A DNA stretch of 64,000 nucleotides, taken from the NCBI RefSeq assembly GCF_000159695.1, contig NZ_CM000955.1, positions 1,852,202-1,916,201 on the forward strand. Reading direction: 5' to 3'. Positions 33,925 through 43,437 of this stretch are shown one piece after another; position 1 is the stretch's first letter, and every line of letters starts with the position of its first letter. This DNA comes from Finegoldia magna ATCC 53516 (GTDB lineage Bacteria > Bacillota > Clostridia > Tissierellales > Peptoniphilaceae). The notes beneath the pieces are model-generated. The model worked only from the letters and a program-made list of their open reading frames with translations, was not told the DNA's origin and did no database searches. Position numbers and translations under genes: made by a program.

Positions 33925-35181
33925 CTAGTCGTTCATTATTCCCATTCTATCAAACACATAGAATAATAAGCTCAACACTACTGCAACAACTGATGCTAGA
34001 ACCATTCCTGATAATGACACTCCCAAGAAGTTTATTTTCAATCCTGAAAGTCCAGTTACAAATATTACAGATGTTAATATTAAGTTTTTGGATTGTGAGT
34101 AATCTACTTTTTGGTCTACTAATAATCTGATACCACTTGTACCAATCATTCCGTAAAGTAAGAATGTTACTCCGCCGATTACATTTCCTGGTATTGATGA
34201 AATAAGTGCTGATAATGGTCCAATAAATGCCATCAAAATTGATATACAAGCAGCTCCTGCTATTACATACACTGAATAAACTTTTGTAATTGCCATTACA
34301 CCGATATTTTCACCGTAAGTTGTAGTTGGAACTCCTCCTATAAATCCAGATAATGCAGTTGAAAAGTTGTCTGCAAAAATCGATCTATGAAGACCAGGTT
34401 CTTTTAATAAATCTCTTCCTATGATATTACTTGTAACTACTTGGTGTGAAATGTGTTCACTTGTTATTACTAATATTACAGGTAGCATTGTGATTATTGA
34501 TTTTAGGTCAAATATTGGAAGTTGAAATTTAGGTAATGTAAATAACGATGCTTGCATCACCGGTGTAAAATCAACCATTTTTAATGCTACACTTACAATA
34601 TAACCTGTTATAATTGCGATTAATATCGGTATTGTAGCTAAGAATTTTTTGAACAAAACAGAACCTAAGATTGCTACTGACAATGTAACCAAGAAAACTA
34701 TAACATCATTTGTAGTTCTCGTATCTGTCATGATATTTGCACCGATCTTCCCACCAGAAACAGTTGCTTGCGCAAGTTCAAATCCTATCAAACTTACAAC
34801 ACTTCCCATAGCAGCAGGTGGCAAAACAACATCAATCCAATCCGTTCCAAATTTATAAATTATGTATGCTAAAATACATCCAATAAGTCCTATTGCAACG
34901 AAAGCTCCCTGTGCATAACGAAATCCCGATTGTCCAATTATTATAGTTGCTGGTCCTAAGAAGGCAAAACTACTTCCCAAATACGCCGGTGCTTTTCTTT
35001 TTGTTATCAAAATAAATAACAGTGTACCTATACCGTTCATCAATAAAACAATACTAGGATTAATCCCCAAAACTATAGGCACCAATACACTCGCTCCAAA
35101 CATAGCGAAAGTATGTTGAATACTTAGAGGTATTAGCATCTTTGGAGATACTTTTTCGTCTACTCCAATAATTCTTTTCAT
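33925..35181 (-). CDS. uraA: Uracil permease (NCS2 family)
   Basis: 418 aa, about 14 membrane segments. QHTFAMFGASVLVPIVLGINP and YLGSSFAFLGPA are NCS2 core segments. The substrate-site region SEHISHQVVTSNIIGRDL and GVPTTTYGENIGVMAIT is the uracil-type motif (xanthine permeases differ). It imports uracil by H+ symport; upp at 49.9 kb would convert it to UMP. A good promoter lies upstream, and no pyr-type attenuator is seen in the short leader. Confidence 0.92.
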   Translation of the reverse strand: MKRIIGVDEKVSPKMLIPLSIQHTFAMFGASVLVPIVLGINPSIVLLMNGIGTLLFILITKRKAPAYLGSSFAFLGPATIIIGQSGFRYAQGAFVAIGLIGCILAYIIYKFGTDWIDVVLPPAAMGSVVSLIGFELAQATVSGGKIGANIMTDTRTTNDVIVFLVTLSVAILGSVLFKKFLATIPILIAIITGYIVSVALKMVDFTPVMQASLFTLPKFQLPIFDLKSIITMLPVILVITSEHISHQVVTSNIIGRDLLKEPGLHRSIFADNFSTALSGFIGGVPTTTYGENIGVMAITKVYSVYVIAGAACISILMAFIGPLSALISSIPGNVIGGVTFLLYGMIGTSGIRLLVDQKVDYSQSKNLILTSVIFVTGLSGLKINFLGVSLSGMVLASVVAVVLSLLFYVFDRMGIMND

Positions 35182-35211
35182 AAAACACTCCTTTGATTTT
35201 TTATCCTATAT

Positions 35212-35240
35212 ATTCTACATTGAAGTCAAATATATTTCAA
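35212..35240 (-). promoter_or_regulatory. Promoter of uraA
   Basis: Minus strand TTGAAA (35235-35240), 17-nt spacer, TAGAAT (35212-35217), about 30 bp before the start. Confidence 0.7.
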
Positions 35241-35253
35241 GTGGTTTGACTTG
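35223..35253. promoter_or_regulatory. Inverted repeats between uraA and the Fur-type gene
   Basis: AAGTCAAA (35223-35230) and TTTGACTT (35245-35252) are perfect inverted copies, and a nested CAAGT-N6-ACTTG spans 35238-35253. They cover the -35 boxes of both divergent promoters. A regulator bound here could control both genes; the Fur-type or AraC protein encoded next door is a candidate. Confidence 0.45.
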
Positions 35254-35275
35254 TATATCTTCTAGCTGGTATAAT
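35246..35275 (+). promoter_or_regulatory. Promoter of the Fur-type gene
   Basis: TTGACT (35246-35251), 18-nt spacer, TATAAT (35270-35275), 29 bp before the start codon. Confidence 0.8.
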
Positions 35276-35303
35276 AAAAAGCGTTATTTGAAAGGAAATT
35301 ATT

Positions 35304-35726
35304 ATGGAAAACAACGGAAATTATTTAAGAACAAAATTACTAGACAATGGTATTAAACCTACATATCAAAGAATTGTAATTTTAGATTATTTGGAAAATC
35401 ATCATATTCATCCAACTGTAGATGATATTTACAGAAATTTAGCTCCTAAATTGACTACATTATCTAGAACAACTATCTATAATACGGTTAAAGTCTTCGC
35501 AAAAGCTGGTATTGTATCTGAACTTAACATCGATAATTCAGAGCTAAGATACGACATAACGACAGAAACTCACGGACATTTTAAATGTGATAAATGTGGC
35601 AAGATTTACAATTTTAATATGGATAATAATGTGGAAAGCTCTGATTTAAAAGGATTCAAAATCAATTCAACAAATATTTTGGTTAACGGAATATGCAAGG
35701 AATGTTTGGATAAAGAAAATGAATAG
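35304..35726 (+). CDS. Fur-family metalloregulator (PerR/Fur type)
   Basis: 140 aa. Winged helix KPTYQRIVILDYLENHHIHPTVDDIYRNL and recognition helix RTTIYNTVKVF are typical. HGHFKCDKCGKIYNF supplies regulatory-site His and the first CxxC; CKECLD supplies the second CxxC of the structural zinc site. PerR and Fur cannot be separated reliably by eye; the DNA-binding helix looks closer to PerR. It is followed by an AraC regulator overlapping by 8 nt. Confidence 0.88.
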   Translation: MENNGNYLRTKLLDNGIKPTYQRIVILDYLENHHIHPTVDDIYRNLAPKLTTLSRTTIYNTVKVFAKAGIVSELNIDNSELRYDITTETHGHFKCDKCGKIYNFNMDNNVESSDLKGFKINSTNILVNGICKECLDKENE

Positions 35727-36564
35727 TGAGTTTTACAAGATTGAACCTAGAGATGATTTGTACATAAAGTTATTGTTTATTTCTAAAACCGAACTTAAAA
35801 TGAAGGAAGAAATAAAACGAGGGATTCTCCCATTCTATCAAATGTACTATTGTCTTAAAGGAAATGGAACTTTTATTGTAAATGACAAAAAGATAGAAAT
35901 TCTACCTTTTGATGTATTAATCGTAAATCAAGGCTCCAGAATAACAGAAATTTCTAAATCTGAAAGTTTTGAGTTCTATAGACTGGCTATTTCTGAAGTA
36001 TCATTTGATACAGAACAAAAAGATAAGGCAGTGCTTAGTATCAAACACAATCACATCAACGACCGTGATATGGTAATTTTGTACTATATCAACAAAATTT
36101 TGGAAGAAGCCAAGTATAAGAGATTTAGATACCAAAGAGTGTGCTCTTGTTTGATAAGTATTTTGATTACAGAAATTCAAAGACGTGGCGATTTGAAATT
36201 CACAATGGATGATCCTGCACAAGATTCATTTACTAAACATGTCGAAGATTATATTTATGAAAATTTCAACCAAGAAATCACACTAGATTCTATTTCAGAA
36301 AAATTTATGGTCTCTAAGTCACATTTAATCCACGAATTCAAAAATCATTATGGTAAAACTCCAATGCAATTTTTGCTAAACAGAAGAATGGAATCTGCGA
36401 TGTTGCTATTAAAAACATCAAACAAGCCAATCAATGATATAGCAAAACTCTGTGGATTCAATTCACAATCTTATTTTGATCAGGCATTTCGTAGAGTAGT
36501 AAAAGTTACCCCAAACGATTATAGAAACAAATACAAAACGAAAATAAAAAAAATCAAAAAATAG
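35719..36564 (+). CDS. AraC-family transcriptional regulator
   Basis: 281 aa. An N-terminal cupin-like sensor domain (about 35-90, YYCLKGNGTFIVNDKKIEIL) is joined to a C-terminal double helix-turn-helix (about 180-275) with TLDSISEKFMVSKSHLIHEF and PINDIAKLCGFNSQSYFDQAF. The ligand is unknown. It is translationally coupled to the Fur-type gene, an unusual pair that suggests a joint metal or stress response. Confidence 0.88.
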   Translation: MNSEFYKIEPRDDLYIKLLFISKTELKMKEEIKRGILPFYQMYYCLKGNGTFIVNDKKIEILPFDVLIVNQGSRITEISKSESFEFYRLAISEVSFDTEQKDKAVLSIKHNHINDRDMVILYYINKILEEAKYKRFRYQRVCSCLISILITEIQRRGDLKFTMDDPAQDSFTKHVEDYIYENFNQEITLDSISEKFMVSKSHLIHEFKNHYGKTPMQFLLNRRMESAMLLLKTSNKPINDIAKLCGFNSQSYFDQAFRRVVKVTPNDYRNKYKTKIKKIKK

Positions 36565-36606
36565 ACTTTGTTTAACATCAACATGTTACAAACAAAGTCT
36601 ATTTTT
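36556..36606. terminator. Bidirectional terminator (AraC gene / yaaA)
   Basis: Arms AAAAATAGACTTTGTTT and its complement (36590-36606) enclose a short loop with further TAACAT/ATGTTA pairing. U-runs occur in both directions. Confidence 0.93.
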
Positions 36607-36608
36607 AC

Positions 36609-37343
36609 TTAATCGGACTCTTTTGTTTTCACAAAAACAAGCTTATTTATATCACTGTAATCTTCAGAATAATTATATCCATCACAAGAAAATTTCTTCA
36701 ATTGTTCAATATCTTCAACATTATTTCTTGCCATATAATTTACCATTCTACCTCTAAGAATCTTGGAAGGAGTTGCTTTTGTCTTTAACTTAATTTCTCC
36801 ATCTACCAATACTTCTTCTTTGAAATCAATCTTAACAGGTGTTTTATCTAAGTATTTGTAAATATTTTGTCCATACTCTTTTGATGCCAAATCGATTATA
36901 TCTTCACCTTTAAAGTGATTTCTTATTTCATCTTCCCAAAATTCATACAGATTTATTAATTTATCTTCGAAATCCAATCTATATTTTGATATTTCATCTA
37001 ACGGTCGAAGTATTCCGTAAAGTCCTGATAATATTCTAAGATGTTCTTCCAGATATTCAAGCTGTTTTTCATCCAATGAGTCAACATCCATGTACTGATA
37101 TTGAATTCCATCAAAGCTTAATATCGCACAACCTTTTGGTGCTGAATCAAAATTTTCATATAGCTTGTAACTTTCGTTTGCTATTTTGTCAGAACATTTC
37201 CAGACTGATTTTAATTCTTCAATGGATTTTTCTTTCATTATTGAAACTAGCGCATTTTTCTTATTTTCAAATAAACAATCAATATTCTCTTTTTTTAATT
37301 TTCTAATCTTAAATGTTTTCGCTGGTGAAATTATAATTTTCAT
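36609..37343 (-). CDS. yaaA: Peroxide stress protein YaaA (DUF328)
   Basis: 244 aa. MKIIISPAKTFKI opens it, and LSFDGIQYQYMD, ILSGLYGILRPLDEISKYRLD and FKGEDIIDLASKEY are signatures of the family. E. coli YaaA lowers free iron during H2O2 stress and binds DNA. It is near-monocistronic and converges on the Fur/AraC pair. Confidence 0.93.
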   Translation of the reverse strand: MKIIISPAKTFKIRKLKKENIDCLFENKKNALVSIMKEKSIEELKSVWKCSDKIANESYKLYENFDSAPKGCAILSFDGIQYQYMDVDSLDEKQLEYLEEHLRILSGLYGILRPLDEISKYRLDFEDKLINLYEFWEDEIRNHFKGEDIIDLASKEYGQNIYKYLDKTPVKIDFKEEVLVDGEIKLKTKATPSKILRGRMVNYMARNNVEDIEQLKKFSCDGYNYSEDYSDINKLVFVKTKESD

Positions 37344-37421
37344 TATCCGTTCCTGTTCATTTTTTCAAATCACTCATGATAAAATCGCTCGTAAGAAATT
37401 TTCATCTACTCAATCAAATCT

Positions 37422-39071
37422 TTACGAATTTCTTTTTGTCTTTATCTCAATAGTCTTATCAGCGATATTCAACGCAGATTTCCTGTGGGACACTATTAAC
37501 ATAGATTTGTTTTCTTCTTTCAAAATCGCATTTAAAATAATGCCCTCATTCAACGCATCTAAATTACTAGTTGGCTCATCTAAGATATATAATGGCGCAT
37601 CGTGTAGAAAAACCCTCGCTAGACCAATTCTCTGCTTTTCACCACTGGACAATTTTTCTCCGAGTTCTCCGACATTTGTCTCATATCCATCTTTAAGCGA
37701 GCAAATAAAATCATGAATCGATGCTTTCTTGCAAGCCTCTATCACCTCATTCAAGCTCGCATCTTTTTTTGCTATCTTAATATTTTCTAGTATGCTACCT
37801 TGAAAAAGATACGTCTCTTGGGTCATATAATTTTCTATGTCACGCAAATCTTTTGTGTTGACTTGTTTGATGTTTCTGTCCGATATTTTAATCTCGCCTT
37901 TGTCGACATCCCAAAACCTCATTATAAGTTTCAAAAGAGTCGATTTTCCAGAGCCGCTTTTTCCAAAAATCGCTAATTTTTCGCCATTTTCTAAACTGAG
38001 GTTGAAATCATTCAAAATAATCTCATCATTATAGCTAAAAGTTATGTCCTCAATTTTCAAATCACTAAAATACGTTTTATTTTGGTCGTAAACTTCGAGA
38101 ACTTGAGGTTTTTCTTCAAGTATGTTTAGCACTCTATCTCCACTGGCAAAAGTGCTTCTAAGATTTGCCGACAAACTTGAAAGAGCTATCACCGGCCCAA
38201 AACTGGACATAAAAAGAACTGTGACTACAATTAATTTATTTATATCGAAGATAGCTACCATTTCGTTTTTCATAATTACAAACATAATAAGACCAAGAAG
38301 TGCAACAATCGATGTTGTAAAACCCCTATTTTGTGCTTCAAAAACTTTTATACGTTCTTGTTTTCTATTGAGTTTCACAGTGGTTTCATCAATGTAGTCG
38401 AGTCTTTTTTCTCCATAAGAGTATTGTATTACTTCCTTCATTCCTCTCAAAGAATCCAAAAGATATGAATTTAAATCTGCAAATTCATTTCTCAATTCCA
38501 ACCCTTCCTTCTTGCCACTTTTTGAAGAAAAAATAGGTAGAAATAGCCCAACAATTAAATATGAAATCATCGCAAAAATTGCAGCTTTAACACTGTATGC
38601 GAATAAAATCGAAACAACTATAGCGCTTGTGATAAAAGCGATAAAAATTGGCGATATAGTGTGTGCATAAAAAACTTCAAGAAGTTCTATGTCGCTTGTA
38701 ATAAGAGAAATAAGATTTCCCTTTTCTTTTCCTTCTAGCTTTGCTGGTGCAAGTCTCCTAAGCGCTCTAAAAACTTTATTTCTTATTATAGCTAGTAGCT
38801 TAAACGCGATAAAGTGGTTGCACAACTGCTCTACATATCTCAAAAATCCTCGTGAAATCGCCAGCACTAACAACAATATGAAGCTCATATTCAAATTAAT
38901 TTGATCTGCTCTTGATACAATATTCGCTATTACATAAGAAGAATATGCAGGGATAAAAATTGCTGCCAAATTCCCAATAACTCCTGCTATTATTGCCAGA
39001 AACATAAACCCTATTAGCGGTTTTACAAGAGTTATCAATTTCATCATAATATTAAATCCACTTCTTCTCAT
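37422..39071 (-). CDS. CydC-like ABC exporter half-transporter
   Basis: 549 aa with a six-helix membrane domain fused to an ATPase. RYVEQLCNHFIAFKLL and SLITSDIELLEVFYAHTISP are typical of the CydC-like half of heterodimeric thiol exporters. Walker A GKSGSGKST, signature LSSGEKQR and Walker B LYILDEPTSNLD are complete. With its partner 1 nt away it should export cysteine, glutathione or a related thiol. No cydAB oxidase is in the window, as expected of an anaerobe. Confidence 0.85.
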   Translation of the reverse strand: MRRSGFNIMMKLITLVKPLIGFMFLAIIAGVIGNLAAIFIPAYSSYVIANIVSRADQINLNMSFILLLVLAISRGFLRYVEQLCNHFIAFKLLAIIRNKVFRALRRLAPAKLEGKEKGNLISLITSDIELLEVFYAHTISPIFIAFITSAIVVSILFAYSVKAAIFAMISYLIVGLFLPIFSSKSGKKEGLELRNEFADLNSYLLDSLRGMKEVIQYSYGEKRLDYIDETTVKLNRKQERIKVFEAQNRGFTTSIVALLGLIMFVIMKNEMVAIFDINKLIVVTVLFMSSFGPVIALSSLSANLRSTFASGDRVLNILEEKPQVLEVYDQNKTYFSDLKIEDITFSYNDEIILNDFNLSLENGEKLAIFGKSGSGKSTLLKLIMRFWDVDKGEIKISDRNIKQVNTKDLRDIENYMTQETYLFQGSILENIKIAKKDASLNEVIEACKKASIHDFICSLKDGYETNVGELGEKLSSGEKQRIGLARVFLHDAPLYILDEPTSNLDALNEGIILNAILKEENKSMLIVSHRKSALNIADKTIEIKTKRNS

Positions 39072-39072
39072 A

Positions 39073-40800
39073 TTATATTTCTCCTAGATTTTCTAATTTA
39101 TATTGCTCTGTGAACATCTTTTTATACAAACCATCATTCGAGATTAATTGCTTATGGCAACCTTGCTCTATAATATTTCCGTTTTTTAAAACGTAAATTT
39201 TTTCTGATGAAGTAACATTTGCAAGTCTGTGAGAAATCAACACAACAATTTTGTCTTTTGCAATTTCATTTATGAGATTCATTATTATTTCTTCGCTTTC
39301 CAAATCTATGTTAGATGTCGCCTCATCAAAAATATATACTTTGCTATCTTTTAGTATGGCTCTCGCAATTGCCAATCTCTGTCTTTGTCCACCTGATAGA
39401 TTTGAGCCCGCTTCGTTAATTTTTGTGTCCAATGAATTTTCAGATTCGAAAAAATCATAGAGATTTACTTTTTTCAGTATAGTATACATATCATCATCTG
39501 ATACATCTACATTTCCCATAGAAAGATTATCTCTTAAACTGCCTTTGAAAATATAACTGTTAGCCGAAACTATCGTCACATTTTTCATCAAATCAGATTC
39601 TTTAATGTCGAAAAGCTCGGTATTTTCATACGTTATCTTTCCGGAAACTCTTTTGTTTATACCGAGAAGAAGAGATGCAACAGTTGATTTTCCCGAACCA
39701 GATTCTCCAACAAAAGAAGTAATAGAATTGGAACTTATACAAAAAGACAAATTGTTTATTATGTTTCTAATTCCGTCGTATGAAAAATCCACATTTTCAA
39801 ATTTAATAGAAGATAGTTCTCTCGGAAATTCACTATCTCCTCTTTCTTCAATATGAGAATCAAGTATTTTAAATATTTTATCGCTCGCTGCCATACCATT
39901 CATTGATACGTGAAAAAACGAACCGAGTTGCCTTAGTGGAATGAAGAAATCCGCTGCAAGTAATATCACAATAATCGCAGATTTTAGTGAAATTTGACCA
40001 TTTACAAGTTGAACTATTGATATGATAGAACCAATCGCAGCTCCTCCAAATGCGATTACATCCATCACGGTAATGGAATTTAACTGCATACTCAAAACTT
40101 TCATCGTTATCCTTCTGAAATCTTCAGCTTCCCTGTCCATTTTTTTCTCGTAGTCGTAATCTCTTTGATATATCTTCAATGTAGTAAGACCAGCTACATT
40201 GTCGAGAAATGTCTGTCCTAAATTTGCGTAATTTCCCCAGTATTTTCCCAAAAGTTTTTTTGCAAATTTCATAATTGCTACTATGGATAATGGAATCAAA
40301 GGAACTGCTATTATCATCACCAAAGCTGCTTTTGGAGAAAAAAACATAAGTACCGCAAATAGAGTAACTGGTGCAAGAATGCTATATCCAAACTGAGGTA
40401 AAAATCCACCGAAATACATTTCAAGTTGTTCTATTCCATCGACTGCAAGTTGCAATAATTCTGACGTGTTTACGAATTTGTTATATGATGTACCAAAGCT
40501 AAGTAATTTTTCGTATAATTTATGTCTCAACTCTTTTTTCACTATAACAGATGCTTTCTGCGATAGAATATGACTATTATAACTTGTAAAATACCTTACA
40601 ATTATTGTCAAAATCATAATAACCAAAGAAATGTAAAATGAGTCTCCAATTTCTTTTTTTTCATAAATATTTTGAATAACGCCTGAAATCGTTATTACAA
40701 AAATAATATTAAAAACAAGCCCAATCCAGTTTAATAAAACAGTGTACAAAACATATTTTGTTGAATCTTTCATCATAGCAATAAGTCTTTTATTTATCAT
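39073..40800 (-). CDS. CydD-like ABC exporter half-transporter
   Basis: 575 aa, six helices plus ATPase. GIEQLEMYFGGFLPQFGYSI and TFLDNVAGLTTLKIYQRD are CydD signatures. Walker A GESGSGKST, signature LSGGQRQR, Walker B VYIFDEATSNID and H-loop ISHR are intact. It overlaps the YgbA-type gene by 11 nt. The substrate is inferred from family membership; other small-molecule exporters share the architecture. Confidence 0.87.
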   Translation of the reverse strand: MINKRLIAMMKDSTKYVLYTVLLNWIGLVFNIIFVITISGVIQNIYEKKEIGDSFYISLVIMILTIIVRYFTSYNSHILSQKASVIVKKELRHKLYEKLLSFGTSYNKFVNTSELLQLAVDGIEQLEMYFGGFLPQFGYSILAPVTLFAVLMFFSPKAALVMIIAVPLIPLSIVAIMKFAKKLLGKYWGNYANLGQTFLDNVAGLTTLKIYQRDYDYEKKMDREAEDFRRITMKVLSMQLNSITVMDVIAFGGAAIGSIISIVQLVNGQISLKSAIIVILLAADFFIPLRQLGSFFHVSMNGMAASDKIFKILDSHIEERGDSEFPRELSSIKFENVDFSYDGIRNIINNLSFCISSNSITSFVGESGSGKSTVASLLLGINKRVSGKITYENTELFDIKESDLMKNVTIVSANSYIFKGSLRDNLSMGNVDVSDDDMYTILKKVNLYDFFESENSLDTKINEAGSNLSGGQRQRLAIARAILKDSKVYIFDEATSNIDLESEEIIMNLINEIAKDKIVVLISHRLANVTSSEKIYVLKNGNIIEQGCHKQLISNDGLYKKMFTEQYKLENLGEI

Positions 40801-41101
40801 TTAAATTCCTCCAAAAGTGATTAAATGTATGTCTGAGAAGTGCTAATGGTCTGTAAAAAATCAACCTCGGCCCTGAATATTTCATAACTCTCTTGATATC
40901 TTCTCTTCTGTTTTTGCTGAAACATCTAATTGAACATGATGAACAAAAATTTCTTTTATCTTTATTCTGACAATTTTCCAATCTATTGTGAGAATACAGC
41001 CTTAGGCTTTCCATCGAATCTTTCTCACTGTTATGGTATTTTATGTAAATATCAAACATCATATCCAATAATTGTTTCTTATAATCTGTCGTAATTTTCA
41101 T
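40790..41101 (-). CDS. YgbA-family protein (nitrous oxide-stimulated promoter family)
   Basis: 103 aa, Cys-rich. The family core is LYSHNRLENCQNKD and CSSCSIRCFSKNRREDIKRV, then MKYSGPRLIFYRPLALLRH. Several Cys residues (C-x9-C-x2-C-x3-C) could bind metal or react with NO. E. coli ygbA is induced by NO through NsrR; its role is little known. The ATG at 41101 is preceded by GGAAAGGGAC; the longer frame starts at a TTG. It is the first gene of an operon with the CydDC-like pair, itself linked to NO tolerance in E. coli. Confidence 0.85.
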   Translation of the reverse strand: MKITTDYKKQLLDMMFDIYIKYHNSEKDSMESLRLYSHNRLENCQNKDKRNFCSSCSIRCFSKNRREDIKRVMKYSGPRLIFYRPLALLRHTFNHFWRNLNDK

Positions 41102-41339
41102 TGAGCAGTCCCTTTCCAAGTATAAAGTTTTATATTTAAAAAATTCTAATTAAAAGCGATTTTTAATAAAAAACAATATTTTAAAATAGTTCAAAAAATT
41201 AAATAACTAAATCTGATAAAAATTTTTTCATTTATCCTTCAAACTTAGATTAATACTACTAAAATAATAGCATAGCTAATAAATATTATCAACATAACTA
41301 ATCATAATTTTATGCGAAATTTTTAAAAAAATTTATCCA

Positions 41340-41394
41340 AAAAAAAACAAAAAAGACTGAGTAATCTAATTCTAAAATTATTTTACCCAGTCTT
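41340..41394 (-). terminator. Terminator of the V-type ATPase operon
   Basis: AAGACTGAGTAA (41353-41364) pairs with TTACCCAGTCTT (41383-41394) with one mismatch. On the minus strand it is followed by TTTTTTGTTTTTTTTT. The rest of the gap (41102-41339) is AT-rich and shows no gene. Confidence 0.92.
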
Positions 41395-41398
41395 ATAT

Positions 41399-42049
41399 TT
41401 AAGCTTCGTTTTCTTGCTTTGCGATAATATCTTTGACTTTCATAAGTCTTGTAATATTAGCACGTTCATTTTCATCAAGCTTAGCTCTGATATATTTAAT
41501 TGTTTCTTCCAGGTCTGGAATTGTTCTATATTCCAAAGCGTTTACTCTTCTTCTAGTTTGTTCAATTTCATCCGCCATTAATTGTGTGGCTTTTTCGATT
41601 TGTGCCAATTCTAACATTTCATCCATTACTGAATTCAATGAATCAATTGCCAAGTCCAAATCTTGTGATGTTTGTGCATACCCATAAGGATATATCTCAC
41701 TAGAATCAGCTTCGCCTTCACGAGTAAATTTCATTTGTGGAATAATAACACTCATTACGTTTTTAGTTTCGATATCAACATTTACCTTTGTTTTTGGAAA
41801 AGATACCGCTTCATCTAAAAACTCTGGGCTCATTATTGCACTTGCCATTAGAAAATCACTAAAAGAGTTTTGAAGTTTCGCTTCAACTTTTTCTCTTAAA
41901 GCTTTGTTCTCTTTGATCATTTCGATGAATTGTCTCATAAGTTCATCTTGTTTGTCTTTTAATAACTTGTGACCTCTAGAAGATGTTTTGAGCCTAGCTT
42001 TCAGCTCCGAAAGAGCCATTCTTGTAGGATTGACATTGAGTCTTGCCAT
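41399..42049 (-). CDS. ntpD: V-type ATPase subunit D
   Basis: 216 aa central-stalk coiled coil. [29 protein letters not shown] at the start and [22 protein letters not shown] near the end are family signatures. It forms the rotor axle in A3B3. The start codon overlaps the ntpB stop as TAATG. Last gene of the operon before a strong terminator. Confidence 0.95.
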   Translation of the reverse strand: MARLNVNPTRMALSELKARLKTSSRGHKLLKDKQDELMRQFIEMIKENKALREKVEAKLQNSFSDFLMASAIMSPEFLDEAVSFPKTKVNVDIETKNVMSVIIPQMKFTREGEADSSEIYPYGYAQTSQDLDLAIDSLNSVMDEMLELAQIEKATQLMADEIEQTRRRVNALEYRTIPDLEETIKYIRAKLDENERANITRLMKVKDIIAKQENEA

Positions 42050-43437
42050 TACTCATCAGTCCCTTCACCATTTCCAAGATATTTATCTATTAATTCATCT
42101 TTGATTCTCTTCAATTCTGTACGTGGTATTTCTTTTAATAAATCCCAGCCGATATTAAGAGTTTCTTCAATTGATCTATCAGTATAATAACCTTGATCTA
42201 CATATTCTCTTTCGAATCTTTCAGCAAATTTTGCAAATGCTTTGTCAGCATCACTCAACGCGGATTCACCGAGGATTGCAGATAATTGTTTTGCATCAAG
42301 TCCAGACGCATATCCTGCGTAGATTTGGTTCATTGTATCTGCATGGTCTTCTCTTGTTTTGCCTTTACCAATACCTTTATCTTTAAGTCTTGATAATGAT
42401 GGGATAGCATTGATAGGAGGTTCATATCCTTTCTTGTATAATTCACGAGAAAGTATGATTTGACCTTCTGTAATGTATCCTGTCAAGTCTGGTATTGGGT
42501 GAGTAATATCATCTTCTGGCATTGTCAAGATAGGAATTTGAGTTATAGATCCTTCTCTTCCAACGATTCTTCCAGCTCTTTCATATAAAGTTGCAAGGTC
42601 AGTGTACAAATATCCTGGATATCCTCTACGACCTGGAACTTCTTTTCTGGCAGCAGATACTTCACGAAGTGCTTCTGCGTAGTTTGTCATGTCTGTCATG
42701 ATTACTAATACGTGCATGCCTTTTTCAAAAGCCAAGAATTCTGCACAAGTAAGTGCCATCTTTGGAGTTGAAAGACGTTCAATCGCTGGGTCATCAGCTA
42801 AGTTCATGAACAATACAGCTCTGTCGATAGCGCCTGTTTTATTGAAGTCTCCGATGAAATATTGAGCTTCTTCAAATGTTATTCCCATCGCAGCAAATAC
42901 TACTGCGAATTTATCATCTTTACCCAAAACTTTTGCTTGTCTTGCTATTTGAGCTGCTAATTTGTTATGAGGAAGACCTGATCCTGAGAATATAGGAAGT
43001 TTTTGTCCTCTAACAAGAGTATTCAAACCATCTATTGTAGATACGCCTGTTTCGATAAATTCTGATGGATAGTCTCTAGATACTGGATTGATAGATGAAC
43101 CATTGATGTCCACTTTATCTTCTGGAATAATTTTAGGACCATTATCTATTGGTCTACCTAAACCATCGAATACTCTACCAATCATATCTTCAGATACTCC
43201 AAGTTCCAAAGGTCTACCCAAAAATCTTACTGTAGTTTCTTGTAAGTTAATTCCTGATGTACCTTCGAATACTTGAACCATCGCTACATCGTGGTCAATT
43301 TCTACAACACGACCACGTCTTTTTTCTCCATCTTGTAATTCTATTTCAACAAGTTCGTCGAATTTTACGCCTTCTACACCTTCTACCGCCATTAATGGTC
43401 CGACTACTTCTGTTACTGAATTATAATCTTTAATCAT
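42049..43437 (-). CDS. ntpB: V-type ATPase subunit B
   Basis: 462 aa, non-catalytic nucleotide-binding homologue. [20 protein letters not shown] is the degenerate P-loop region (no GKT), and [23 protein letters not shown] is typical. It alternates with subunit A in the hexameric head. It shares TAATG junctions with both ntpA and ntpD. Confidence 0.96.
   Translation of the reverse strand: MIKDYNSVTEVVGPLMAVEGVEGVKFDELVEIELQDGEKRRGRVVEIDHDVAMVQVFEGTSGINLQETTVRFLGRPLELGVSEDMIGRVFDGLGRPIDNGPKIIPEDKVDINGSSINPVSRDYPSEFIETGVSTIDGLNTLVRGQKLPIFSGSGLPHNKLAAQIARQAKVLGKDDKFAVVFAAMGITFEEAQYFIGDFNKTGAIDRAVLFMNLADDPAIERLSTPKMALTCAEFLAFEKGMHVLVIMTDMTNYAEALREVSAARKEVPGRRGYPGYLYTDLATLYERAGRIVGREGSITQIPILTMPEDDITHPIPDLTGYITEGQIILSRELYKKGYEPPINAIPSLSRLKDKGIGKGKTREDHADTMNQIYAGYASGLDAKQLSAILGESALSDADKAFAKFAERFEREYVDQGYYTDRSIEETLNIGWDLLKEIPRTELKRIKDELIDKYLGNGEGTDE

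Noticed and set aside
35182..35303. PyrR-type attenuator or purine/pyrimidine riboswitch before uraA
   Set aside because: The leader is about 20-30 nt, too short for either, and no terminator/antiterminator pair is present.
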